In this document: piece by piece, positions 31,376 through 41,282 of the stretch
Numbering within the stretch: position 1 is the stretch's first letter
Layout: the number at the start of each line of letters is the position of its first letter
Assembly: GCA_022560025.1 (NCBI GenBank)
Contig: JAFISE010000225.1
Coordinates: 1 to 41,282 of the forward strand
Reading direction: 5' to 3'
Source of the DNA: Stagonosporopsis chrysanthemi
Lineage: Eukaryota > Ascomycota > Dothideomycetes > Pleosporales > Didymellaceae
DNA: 41,282 bases
The notes under the pieces: model-generated
Told to the model about the DNA's origin: nothing
What the model saw: only the letters and a program-made list of their open reading frames with translations
Database searches by the model: none
Translations under genes and position numbers: made by a program

Positions 31376-33398
31376 CTACGCCTTAGCAGCGGCAAGAATG
31401 ACATCCGCCGCCTTCTCCGCAACCATGTACGTCGACACCGCTGTGAAGGTACCGGGGATACGGGGGAACACGGACGCATCAACGACACGCAGGCCCTTGG
31501 TACCGCGGACATTGAAGCTGCTGTCCAGCACAGCCAACTTGTCGTCGTCGGCGCCGATCGGGCACGTGGACGAGGCATGGTGGCCCCACGCGCTGTCCTT
31601 GATGTAGTCGGCGACCTTCTCCGGGGTGTTGACGTCCGCGCCGGGCAGCACCTCGGTGACGGAGACGAGCTGCTTGTCGAAGGCGTCGCGGGTCAGCGCG
31701 ACGGCCTCAGACATGGCGGTGACGTCCTTCTCGAACTCGCCGGAGCCCGTGTCGAAGTAGTTGTATGTGATGGCGGGGACATCGAGGGGATCGGCAGACT
31801 GCAGCTCCACGGTTCCGGCGTTGTTGCGGGGGTGCGCCTTGAGAATGGCCCATGAGAAGAGGTTGTGGAATGCGGTGGCGTTGACGCTGTAGTTGGGGAA
31901 GTAGCCGCGGAAGTTGACGGGGCCGCCGAAGGCGAAGATGTCCCAGTTGTTCTTCTCGGCGACGCTGGACTGGTAGAACATGGTGGCGCCGAGGCCGGGG
32001 GAGGCGTAGAGACCACGGTTGCCGAGGATGGGGGTGTTGTAGCGCTTGATGCAGGGGTCGGCGGCATCGCCCTTGAAGGTGCAGCCGTCGAGGGCGGAGA
32101 AGTCGTTCTTGATTGAGCCCTGCACGCTGATCTCGTAGTGGTCCTGGAGGTTGGTGCCGACACCAGGGAGGTCGACGACGATGGGAATGTTGAACTTCTT
32201 CAACTCCTCGGAGGGACCGACACCGGAAAGCTTCAGCAGCTGGGGCGAGTTGTAGGCTCCACCAGCGACGATGACTTCGCGGGAAGCCTTGACGGTTCCA
32301 GCGACACCCTTGTCGCCCTTGTTCTTAGGGCTTGCCTTGTACAGGTACTGGCCGTCGAGGAACTCGACACCAGTAGCGCGGGGAGTCTCCTCGGTCTTGT
32401 CAAAAGTGATCTTGGTGACGTGCGCGTTCAGTCTGACATCAAGAGGGTATTTCTTTGTGCCGTCGTTGTTCTACAAATAATTAGCTGAGTGGCTTCAGAG
32501 TCTCTTCTTGGGGCTTACCTTAGCGTCACGAACGGCAACAACAAACTCGCGAGAGCCAGTGCGCTTGCCCCCAGCGGTAGACAGAGGAATCTGGAACAGG
32601 CCAGGATTCTGGTCACGAGCAAGGGAGTCCGCATTGGGGTCACCGGCAAGGAGAGTAGCCAGGTTGACCACGACGTTGGTCTTGTTGCTAAGAGCAACTG
32701 CAGCGCCACCAATCACGCTCAGAAGCTGGGGGTCGCTGGTGACAATGTCAATGGGGGCGTACTGTGTACCCAACCAGCCCTGGTAGCCGTGGCCCTTTCC
32801 ATTGGTAAGGTATGCGTTGTCCTCAAGCTTAACAAAGTACTTGCGCATGTTGTCGGGTGCCCAAGAGTCGTCACCAGTCAGGCTGGCAATGTACTCAAAG
32901 TCGGACCGGTGGGGGTAGACAGCAATCAGGGCGTTGTGGGCTGTGCAACCACCAAGGGTGCCAGTCCTGGGGTAAAGAGTGCCCTTCTGGACTGAGCCGG
33001 CGGGAGGTGACAGACCTGTGTACTCGCCGCCATCGGGTGTGGTGTAAGAGGTCTTGAAGTCGCGAGCCTGCCTCTCCTCGTCGGCGTAGTGCTTGACGAA
33101 GAAGTTCCAGGCGAGGTTGGGGTCCTCAGAGACCTTCGCGTTGAATGAGGGTACAGTGTAGTTCTGGTTGGCGCCCTGGTCATCACCAGCTTCGAGCAGA
33201 AGGGTTTTGTGGCCGGCCATGGCGAGACGGGCCGCGAGAGGACCGCCACCTGCTGCGTTCAGTATTCATAAAGTCAAATGTTGATTTGCTCAACCTACCA
33301 GCTCCACTACCAACAACAACATATTCGTACCCGGTAAGGTCGACAGCCCTAGCGAGCGAAATGGAGGCCGCAGCCAAAGCGAACTGACGGAACAACAT
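31376..33398 (-). CDS. Secreted GMC-family FAD oxidoreductase
   Basis: Three exons, complement(join(31376..32470,32519..33249,33299..33398)), 641 residues. A signal peptide (MLFRQFALAAASISLARA) precedes the FAD-binding YEYVVVGSGAGGGPLAARLA, which is completed by splicing at acceptor CAGCAG; using the AG three bases earlier would add an Ala. Further GMC features are LLLEAGDD, the signature YPRTGTLGGCTAHNALI, GGAYNSPQLLKLSG, and near the end WGHHASSTCPIG with catalytic-position His575. The partner position 44 residues on, His or Asn in glucose and aryl-alcohol oxidases, is Phe619 here (RIPGTFTAVSTYM). Likely an extracellular alcohol or sugar oxidase/dehydrogenase; substrate unknown. A TATATATA at 33419-33426 lies very close to the start codon. 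Both introns are 48-49 nt. Confidence 0.93.
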
Positions 33399-36300
33399 AG
33401 TAGTTATATTAACTAAGGTATATATAGAGGGCCTGAGATAGTCAGCAAGTTGTCGAGAATCAACAGTAGTAGAGAACCTACAAATGAGTGAACGCCTGCT
33501 TCATCCAAGGCTGGATGTTTCCGGTGCCTTTATACTACCCCTCATGGAATGTCGCTGCCCCTATCGATACCGCATTGCTGCAAACCCGTACCCTGTTCAT
33601 ATGCGCCCTACTCGATCAATATTCACAATGCTGTATCCAATTCACAAAGCTTGCGGTGCTAGATCCTGTTCCGTGCTGCACGGCCGAAGCGAACGGCTAC
33701 TGCCCGTGCCAATGATCGCCGCGCCACCGTGTAGGTGTGGTCTCCGAGGCAATATCCGAGGTTGAAGGCTCGAACGCACGAAGCCTGCGACTGAACATCT
33801 GGTAGCGCACAAGGAGCTGGACATTGCGATTGGCACAATGCTCAATATGCATGCCGATGGGGGGCCAATACGGGTCTCAGTATGTTGGACATCGCGATGG
33901 TGACACTCAGGTTTAGATTGCAAGTTGCAGAGGTTGGCGCACGCTCGCCATGCACAAAAGCGCCGTTCCCTAATTTCGATCCGTCCCCGCGAGTAGTCGG
34001 AGCTAGAGGGGTCATATCTCCGCTTTGAGTCTGGTGACTCGGCTTTCTTGCACTGTTCGTCGACCTCGACCGCTGGCTTCATTTCAAGATTCTCAAAGCC
34101 CTCGTTCCGACCCATAACGTCTGGGGAAAGCGGCGCAACGTCGAAGCGGGCGCAGTGGCGTAGTGGATGCCGCGGCGCTTGGCCCTAGAGCGAAAGAGGC
34201 ATCGGTGCGCGGATATGGAGGATTGCATGGTGCCATTACTTGTTCCTGATATTGCTCGATCACAGCGCGCATATGATCTACATTGCCGAGTGACCCTCTG
34301 ACTTCCTTTGAACGTTGACAAATGTTGCGGCCAGAGCTGGGAGACCGCGCAAAGTTCTTCTCGACCAAGACGTGCGACTCGAACTTTTCGGCACGGACGT
34401 CGTACTTTTGTTGTACAGATCTGGTATAGTGATCTGGTGGGTTACGACAGCTCGCTCGTGGCCGTCCTAGCTTCCGCGCCGCCGTCCTCCGCTCGCGGCC
34501 GTTTATGTCACCTGCTTAGGGATCACGATCTTGTTCGGCCTTATTCTTTGACGATCCGATCGTGAAGGTAAAGAGGTCGTAGTTCGCAATGACAGAGGGA
34601 GGCCCAGATGACGAAAAGGGATACGCCTGTCGACTACCGATGTAAACGGGGCTAGCCGGTGGAGCGGGTGGCCTCACCAAGCGCTGTCAACCTCCAGACG
34701 AAACCCACAGCTCCACTTCACACAAACATCAACTTCCAGGGTTCGTGCCAGCGGCAGTGTGTTCGCCACATCGCAATGTGGTCTTGCGTACGATTCATAG
34801 ACCCGTTCATTCACGTCGACTAGGCGCCGTGACCAGTCTCTATGATAAGCCCCTGTATGGCGATTGAAATACGTTCAGAGTATATTTGCCGTTCTTAAGG
34901 TCAGATGGCGGTCCACATCTAATGTATAGGAATATGCCGAGTTCCCCAGCCAGTACAAGAGCGCCAGAGCGCCGTATCTTCAAGCACTGATCCTATTGTG
35001 GCTGAGGTTCTATTTGGATAGGCGACAAGCGGCGTCTACGCGTGTACACAGTAAAGCGGCGTTCTGGCATGCCCCTGGACTTGCCGAACATTCGGCTACC
35101 CACTGGCACACATGACCTCTGAGCCATCATTCAGGCTTCAATTGAACGCCCCAAGACCGTGTCTCTCTACTGAAGCCGATGATGGACGCTTCGCAATAGA
35201 TGCCAGGATGTTAGAAACACTCAGGACGACCCTGAAGGTAGGTTTCTAAAGTGATTAAAGGGGCCTCGCAACACGCGCTGTACGCCGCGATCCCACGCGC
35301 CCAATCTGGCCACAGCAGACATCCTCAGGACACCATCGTCTATGTACCCTCACTTCGTCCGGGAATATCGAGTCCACTGTATACCTCCGGTGACTGATCC
35401 CCAATCAGACGTGCTGACGCCGTCCTCCCTGGACAAGACCTCCGACCCAGAAGCAACAGAAGCCACTGAGCGAAAGTGTAGAAAGCAAGAACCGTCTATC
35501 AAGAAAGTTCGAAAAGGATACAGGGACAGACATCACTCATCTTGCTTTCAAGATGGACAACACGAAGAGCAAAACGAAGGCAAATACCACCGCATACCCA
35601 GAGAAACCCAAGCGCTCGCTGCGCCTCTCCCAACAGAAGACAGATAAATCAGCATCTTCAAACTGCAGACAGACGCGTTTCTCTCCCGAGTCGGTCCCGT
35701 CTCCATCCCGCCAAGCGAGTGGTGAAGGAGCAGGCAAAAAAAAAAGAAAAAAAAAAAGAAACCGACCAAGCCAGAAAATCAACATTCGCTTACCCACCCC
35801 CTCTCAGTCCTCTCTCCCCACCCCTCGGCCCCTCATCAGCACACACACACATACATCCAACTCTACACACCCAGCAGCCCAAGCCGCCCCGCACATTCCC
35901 AATCCGCATGCGCACCAGGGAGCGGGGGGCGAAAAAAGAAGCAAATCCCCTTCCTCCCTCCCTTGCTCCGCCTCGCCCCGCCCCGCCTTCTCCTTTCTCA
36001 TCTCGTGACAAGGCGTCTGCAGACCAGGTAAAAACGTGGCGCAGGCGCACGCAAACCCCCACAGAACCGTTGGTCTTTGTGGGTCTGTTCATCTTTGCAT
36101 CGCTCCTCCCAGCCGTTAGCGTGTCTCCCTCACTGTTTCTCCGTCACTGTGTCTCCCTCTGCACCTGCGCTCCGGACCCCCCTCCCCCCCGGGGCATCTC
36201 CTGTGCACCATAGCCCGGCCTTCCTCGCTCTCTAGCCCGCGTCACTGCCCTGCACTCGTCCCATCTCCATGCTCGTCCCCGCAAAGCATCGTGGTATGCG

Positions 36301-36433
36301 AGTGCGAGTGCGAGTGCTGTACAAGTACAACAGCGCCAGCAAAACCCAACCCAACACAGCCCACCCCAACACAACATATGTATGAATGTATGGAACAAAG
36401 CCACCTCACCTCACCTCACCTTACCTTACCTGG
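33399..36433. other. Gene-poor intergenic stretch
   Basis: About 3 kb with only short, overlapping open frames and no recognisable protein. From ~35560 it becomes pyrimidine- and A-rich, with broken A runs at 35737-35759 and C-rich blocks up to 36200, then CACCT/TTACC pentamers at 36400-36430. A 151-codon plus-strand frame at 35553 is Lys/Ser/Pro-rich low complexity and is not credible as a gene without transcript support. Confidence 0.5.
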
Positions 36434-36578
36434 GTTGTTGTTGTCGTTGTTGTTGTCGTTGTTGTTGTCGTTGTTGTTGTCGTTGTTGTTGTCGTTGTTG
36501 TTGTCGTTGTTGTCGTTGTTGTCGTTGTTGTCGTTGTTGTCGTTGTTGTCGTTGTTGTCGTTGTTGTTGTCGTTGTTG
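36434..36578. repeat. GTTGTTGTC / GTTGTTGTTGTC minisatellite
   Basis: About 145 bp made first of 12-mers (three GTT and one GTC) and then of 9-mers (two GTT and one GTC). A 13-G run follows at 36582-36594. It lies about 290 bp past the end of the SYG1-like gene, so it is either in its 3' UTR or beyond. Open frames through it (poly-Val, poly-Cys/Arg, poly-Leu, or Gln/Arg on the other strand) are products of the repeat. Confidence 0.95.
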
Positions 36579-36738
36579 GAAGGGGGGGGGGGGGTGGCAG
36601 GAGGGGGGCGGCAGGGTGCTAAAGTCTATCTTTACGCCTACAATACCCCTCCGCTTATCCCTGCGCCTCGGGACTGCAGTGGCTGAGGTTGTGGTTGTAG
36701 CTGTGGTTGTAGCTGTGATCGTTGTCTGTAGGACTAGG

Positions 36739-36827
36739 TATGGGTATGGGTATGGGTAAAAGTACAGGTAGGTCGCAAGTATAGACATGTCTACTGTTTC
36801 CCCCCAGGCGGCGGCGGCGGCGGCGGC
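36739..36827. repeat. Short tandem repeats: (TATGGG)3 and (GGC)7
   Basis: TATGGG occurs three times at 36739-36756 and GGC seven times at 36807-36827, just downstream of the SYG1-like stop codon. Neither is a telomere repeat array. Confidence 0.85.
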
Positions 36828-36867
36828 ACCCATCCAACACATGGCTCTCCCACGCGTCTGCCTCACC

Positions 36868-39800
36868 TCACCTCCCCGACGGCCCCTCCCCCGCCGTGCC
36901 CAGCCCGACGGCCAAATCCTCCCTGATGCGCTGCAACGCACTCTCCTCGACGTCATCGACCTCGTCGCCGCTCTTCTCGCTCCCTTCATCCCCTTCATCG
37001 CCCTCCTCCACCCCCTCCCCCTCATCACCCACGGACACTCTGCCCGACGTCTCCTGCCCCTCCTCGCCATCCGACTCATCGCTCGACTCGCCCTCGACCA
37101 TCTTGTCATCGCGCGGATCCCGCCCGAGCTCGGGTTTCTTCTTGCGCTCGAAGTCCTGCGCGTGGGCGTCGCGGAAGATGTCGCCGACGTGGGTGAAGGC
37201 GCGCTGCAGGGGGGAGGGGCGGAAGGCGGCGGCGTCGGTGTCGTCGCCGTCGGGGGGCAGGGGGAACGGGCGGCGCTGTTTGGCGCTGGAGCGGGCGCGG
37301 GCGAGGTCTGCGCCTGTGGCGTCGGGGGGCATAGATTTGGATGTTGGGGGGCGTGGCGGCTGCTCTTCGTCGATGCGGGAGCCGCGCTGGGAGGCGGTGG
37401 GGGATGGCGAGGCGGGCGTTGGGGGCAGTTCGTAGGGGAGCGGGACGTCGCGGCTGGCGCGGAAGCGGCTGACGTTTGTGCAGTGCTCGTTTTCGACGCG
37501 GAAGATGGACCACATGCCGCGTCTGAAGATCTCGGCGAGCGCGGCGAAGAAGGATGTCTTGGCCGAGTGCTGCAGCTGCAGCGGGTCGACGATGTACAGC
37601 ACCCAGGCGAAGCGGAGGATGGGGTCGATGACCATCGCTGTGTAGTACCACCATATCTTCTTGTACCCGAGCTCTTTGCGGAGGAAGGGGTGCTTCGCGC
37701 GAGGGTCGCCGAGGCTCCAGTCGTAGTAGATGTCCCAGAAGCTGGTGTAGACGGCGTTGATGACGGCAAAAGTGATGAAGGCTGCTTTGTTCGGGGCGGA
37801 CTTGTTGATGCGGTAGATGCTCAACGTCATGTAGTAGGTGATGGTCGCGAAGTACTTGCCACAGTTGAGAAGATGGGGGAACTTGTTGCCCGTGTCCCAG
37901 TATCGTCGGATGCATTGGAGTGCGCGCCAGATACCAGGCAAGCATGCCAGGAAGCCCATGGTGCGCAGATGCGACGAGTTGCACTGTGCGGGCTCGTCCC
38001 AGAATCGGGCGTACAAGCAGAAGAAGAGTGCTATGTTCTGGGCATCATCAGCAAAGAACAAGTGCTGGGGTGTTTTGTACTTACACTCATGCTGTAGGTG
38101 AGGGAACAGAACATATCGCCCAGATAAAAGTCTCGCCATTCGACAGGGTAAATGCCAGCAAGAAGAAGGCGCCACTGCAGAACTATTAGCAACATCGCCA
38201 TGATCCTGGATGAAGACTTACCAGAGAGTACAGCAACCACATTCGACTGCGGTAGTAGAAGATCCTGACAGGGTTTACGAGCACCAGCACAGAAAGGCCA
38301 ATCAAGATGACGGGCCAATACAAATACAAGGCTTCGCCACCAACACGGTGGAAGTTGAGCTGCATAGCCAGTCCAAGGAAGCAAAAATACCAGCAGGGCA
38401 ACTGTCACTCGTCAGCAATGCTTCACGTCAGTGTCGCGCACACATACCTCAGCTAGCTGCCTCCAGTCCAGAAAATGGCGGGTGTCATACTCGAAGATGA
38501 AGACAAAGTTGATCTTGTGCTCGTGCCATACGCGACACGCAAGGGTGAAAAGAATGACCAGGAGGTTGACGAGGAAGAAGCCAGCGTAGATCTGTCTGGG
38601 TTAGCTCTGCCAACATATCGATTCACCTCACGCGCACCTGCAGCAGATAGCTGGTATTGACGCCCAACGTGGGATCGTCGGGATGATATGTGTCGGCTAT
38701 ACTGGCTGCCTTGATGAGTCCCTGGATGCTCAGGCTAGCGCCCGCAGCGATGAGGAGTCCATTGCGGAACGTGTTGTCGGTGTAGTCGCCCGCGCGTGCA
38801 ATCTTGATGCGCAGCTTGCCAATCGCCACCTTGTGGTTGCCGCGCTCGAAGTACCTCGCGTACAGGTCTTCGACTGCGCGAATGTGGCCCTCAATGACGT
38901 CGCTGTTGACAAACCACGCCTTGTTGACTTTTTCGTTCATGTACCGCATTGCCGGTCGTGCGTGTACGGTCTTATCGTACTTTTTGTTGATCTTGCGGAA
39001 TGCTGTGCGGTTCAGCAGGGCGTACGACTTGAGCAACTCGAGGCCGCGGTAGTATTCCTGGAGCGCGACCTTGAGCTTCCGCTTCGCCGACTGGAACGGC
39101 ACGTCTGGGAGGTCTGGACGCCTAGCGAAGTCGCGGCGGTCGTCGTCGTCGTCGTCGTGGATTGTGGGCTTGAGTACCGAAGGGGTCGCGAGCTGGGCCA
39201 TGGCCTTTGTGCTGGTGCCGTACTTCCCTGCGCTTACTGCCTCCAGCGCGGCGTCGATTGGGTTGAGCCAGGAGCTGCTCATTTGATGGCCCTTCAGCTT
39301 GTACTCGTTCGCGTTGTCGTTGTTGGGGCTGTACGTTTGGCCATGTACGTCTTTGCCCGGGGCATGGCGCTTCTTGCTCGCCTTGGGCTTCATCTTCGCC
39401 GTCTGGCGCTTGATCAACTCATCCAGCCTCCGGTCTCGCATGATATGCAACTGCTCGCGCAGTATGGCCAGACGGCTGTTGGACTCGTCCTCCTTCTCTT
39501 TGTAAAACTGCTCGACCTTCTCCAGCTCGGCGTCCAGGAACTGGAAGAAGTCTGCCTGGCGGAAATCAAGCTCGCGATACGCCTCGAGCGGTACGTCGGC
39601 GGGGGTGGGCTCCGGGTCCGGCGCGCCCATGGACATGACGCGCTTGATGAACGGGCGTGGGTGAGGCTCTACGGCCGAGCCCGGGCCAGGCATCGAGTTC
39701 ATGCGCTTCGGGCTGAAGATGCTCCTGTAGCGCGCCGGCAGCGACACATGCTTCTTCTGCGGGGTCCGCGTCTTGCCCACCTCAAAGGCGTTGCCGTCGC

Positions 39801-40452
39801 CGGGCGAGGGCTGCTTCGCGGACTGGTGCTTGCGCAGGGATCCCGCCGCAGCCCCGCGCCCGGGCGATGCCTCGGGGTCCAGCGCCGCGCCGGGCAGCTG
39901 GAGTGACGGCGGCGGTCGTCCCCTCTCTGAGCTGGCGTCCTTGCCGCTCGGCGGGCTCCCTACAAAACTGCCATAGCTTGTCCCCAGCCCCCCGTATCCG
40001 TTTCCCCCCGTCGCCAGGGGCGTCTCTTCGGGCGCGCGCGGGAGGGTGGACGAGTAGCCGCGCGGTCGGCCGCCTCGCACTGCAAAGCCGCGGGTGGGGT
40101 CTGGGACATTGGCCGGGTCGTTCGCCTCGCGGCTCAGGCTGTCGCGGTTCAGGAAGGCGTACTTCGGGGCGACGTCTGTAGAGGCCGGCAGCAGGTTGGT
40201 GCCGCGGCGGCGGAGGCGCGGCGTCTGATTGACGTTGCGCAGCGCACGGTCGATGGCCTTGACTTTCTTTTTCCCAAGCTGCCTCGATCGTCAACGGGCG
40301 CGCGCATCTAACCCACATTGCGGGCGCGTACCTTGTAGTCGAGATACTTCAATCGCCATTCAGGCACCAGGTCGCGCTCAATCTCCCTAGCAGCATGTTA
40401 GTTGCGTCAGGGGGGCCGTTGTTTGGGAGTCTGTTTACTTTGCAAACTTCAT
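36868..40452 (-). CDS. SYG1: SYG1/XPR1-type SPX-EXS phosphate-transport protein
   Basis: Seven exons, complement(join(36868..38037,38085..38174,38222..38401,38448..38591,38638..40278,40332..40386,40439..40452)), 1097 residues. The first exon is 14 nt (MKFA plus two bases); exons 1-3 join to MKFAKEIERDLVPEWRLKYL and DYKLGKKKVKA, the start of an SPX domain with the Lys cluster that binds inositol pyrophosphates. SPX runs to ~470 with long low-complexity inserts; FFQFLDAELEKVEQFYKEKE (~260) and YYRGLELLKSYALLNRTAF (~435) are its helices. Residues ~571-905 hold the EXS domain with several membrane segments (GLAMQLNFHR, WPVILIGLSVLVLV, RRYWDTG, WSLGD, WVLYIVDP). The last ~190 residues are an acidic, disordered tail. 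In yeast and animals this family senses or exports phosphate; here the role is inferred from family. All introns are 46-53 nt with proper borders. Confidence 0.95.
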
Positions 40453-40893
40453 CTCGGCGCAGCGCGTTGGGCGCGCAGAATGGGCAGGGGGAGGGCTGCA
40501 GTGGGAGCTCTATGAGAACATGAGGATTCGGGGAGGTCTTCATAGGGTCTCCGATGGTCCCGCCAGTCCGTGCAGAAGGATGCGGGTACTACAATCTGTC
40601 GAGACGCCCTGCATACCGCGTCCAGCTTGGTCACACGGATCGCCACGGCGGACTTGGCTGGCAGGGGCCGCGCTGAGCTCGAACGTCATTTTCCCTCCAA
40701 TACCAACTACCACCACCAGCTGACCACGACCCACGCCAACACAAAATACCTCCAGAGTCTTTGGGAACAATCCAGATCAGCGTCAGCAACATCTCACATC
40801 GGTGTCTGGACGTTTTCAACCGCCCGCTTCGCTCAATTGGTGTCATTTCTTTCGTTGTATCATGTATCTACGTCCTATGCGCAGTGCATAGTT
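40453..40893. other. Intergenic between tandem minus-strand genes
   Basis: 441 bp that must contain the SYG1-like promoter and the 3' end of the CipC-like gene. CAA/CCA-rich stretch at 40700-40750. No gene recognised. Confidence 0.55.
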
Positions 40894-41282
40894 CTACCAG
40901 CCGCGGCGCTCGAAGCGCTCAGGGCGACCGTACTGGTTGGGGTCGTACTGGTCGGCGCCGTGGTTGTCAATGTACTGCTCGTCATACATCTGCTTTGCCT
41001 GCTGTTCGGCATGGCGCTTAGCCTTCTCCTTGTCAAACCAATCCTCGCCTTTCGTCTCGGCAATGCGATCAATCTCAGCGCCTGCGAATCCTGCCAGGAG
41101 CTCTTTGGCAAACTGGTGAGAGACGGGCTTGCCTGGCGGTGTTGTTAGTGTGTTGGTTGCGGCGGCGGGGGGGGGGGGGGGGGAACGAACCCTCCTTGCG
41201 CTGGTGATCCTCGAAAGCCTTGAAGCCGGCAAACGCGGCACCTCCAGCTATGACCTCATGGCCCAAGCTGGCCTTGTTCTCC
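40894..41282 (-). CDS. CipC-like protein (DUF3759), 3' part; runs off the window
   Basis: complement(join(40894..41132,41191..>41282)); the 5' end is beyond the window. The visible upstream exon reads SLGHEVIAGGAAFAGFKAFE then DHQRKEG, and after a 58-nt intron (donor GTTCGT, acceptor CCAG) GKPVSHQFAKELLAGFAGAE, ETKGEDWFDKEKAKRHA and a Gln/Tyr/Asp-rich tail QYDPNQYGRPERF. This is the pattern I know from CipC (concanamycin-induced protein C) relatives in Aspergillus and other fungi: small cytosolic proteins linked to stress and hyphal growth, of unknown biochemistry. The intron contains an unusual run of 17 C on the coding strand right after the donor. The donor GTTCGT is weak, but the joined frame is convincing. 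Confidence 0.85.

Noticed and set aside
35553..36008. A 151-codon Lys/Ser/Pro-rich frame
   Set aside because: Low-complexity composition driven by A-runs and C-rich DNA, with no domain, no splice evidence and competing frames on both strands.
36386..36622. Poly-Val, poly-Leu and Cys/Arg open frames
   Set aside because: They simply translate the GTT/GTC repeat.
36739..36756. Telomere-like TATGGG repeats
   Set aside because: Only three units, not TTAGGG, and inside the window between genes.
38683..39906. A 407-codon plus-strand frame
   Set aside because: Antisense to the SPX exon of the SYG1-like gene; no family resemblance.

Overview
The window is nuclear DNA of a filamentous ascomycete (Pezizomycotina; I would guess Dothideomycetes, without proof). 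The evidence is spliced protein-coding genes with introns of about 44-80 nt, GT..AG borders and fungal branch-point motifs, together with fungus-restricted families (ENA Na+-ATPase, CipC/DUF3759, SYG1-type SPX-EXS, AIM9-like phosphotransferase). I could support eleven apparently intact genes (one cut by the window edge, one with an unresolved 5' end), one decayed gene, one gene fragment, a MITE-like element and several simple repeats. Exon borders were worked out by eye from reading frame, splice consensus and remembered family alignments. No transcript or database evidence was available.

Layout. 1-97 is a pure G run, probably a contig-end artefact. 0.3-10.6 kb: an ENA-type cation P-ATPase (minus), a previously hidden two-exon 94-aa gene (minus), a 3-kb gene-poor stretch, then a secreted CinY/Het-C-like protein (minus) that ends in HDEL. 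11.5-20.8 kb: a 1573-aa acidic protein with a C-terminal POT1/Cdc13-type telomere-binding domain (plus), then nucleoside diphosphate kinase (minus) and glucosidase II alpha subunit (plus), which diverge from a 332-bp intergenic region.

21.9-31.0 kb looks like an accessory block between conserved genes. It holds an AIM9-like phosphotransferase missing part of its N-lobe, small palindromes, a 135-bp element with inverted repeats, a cysteine-rich probable GPI-anchored protein, an orphan membrane protein, a lipocalin C-terminal fragment beside an AT-rich tract, and a DUF1593 (Sde182-like) gene broken by a stop codon and several frameshifts.

31.4-41.3 kb: a secreted GMC oxidoreductase with Phe at the place of the second catalytic His/Asn (minus), 3 kb without recognisable genes that ends in simple repeats, a seven-exon SYG1/XPR1-type SPX-EXS protein (minus), and the 3' part of a CipC-like gene (minus) that runs off the end.

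The genes do not form a pathway or cluster. Functional themes that recur are ion and phosphate transport (ENA, SYG1) and the ER lumen (glucosidase II, the HDEL protein). The two most unusual leads are the HDEL-tailed CinY-like protein and the giant telomere-domain protein, which is a candidate Cdc13/CTC1 counterpart.
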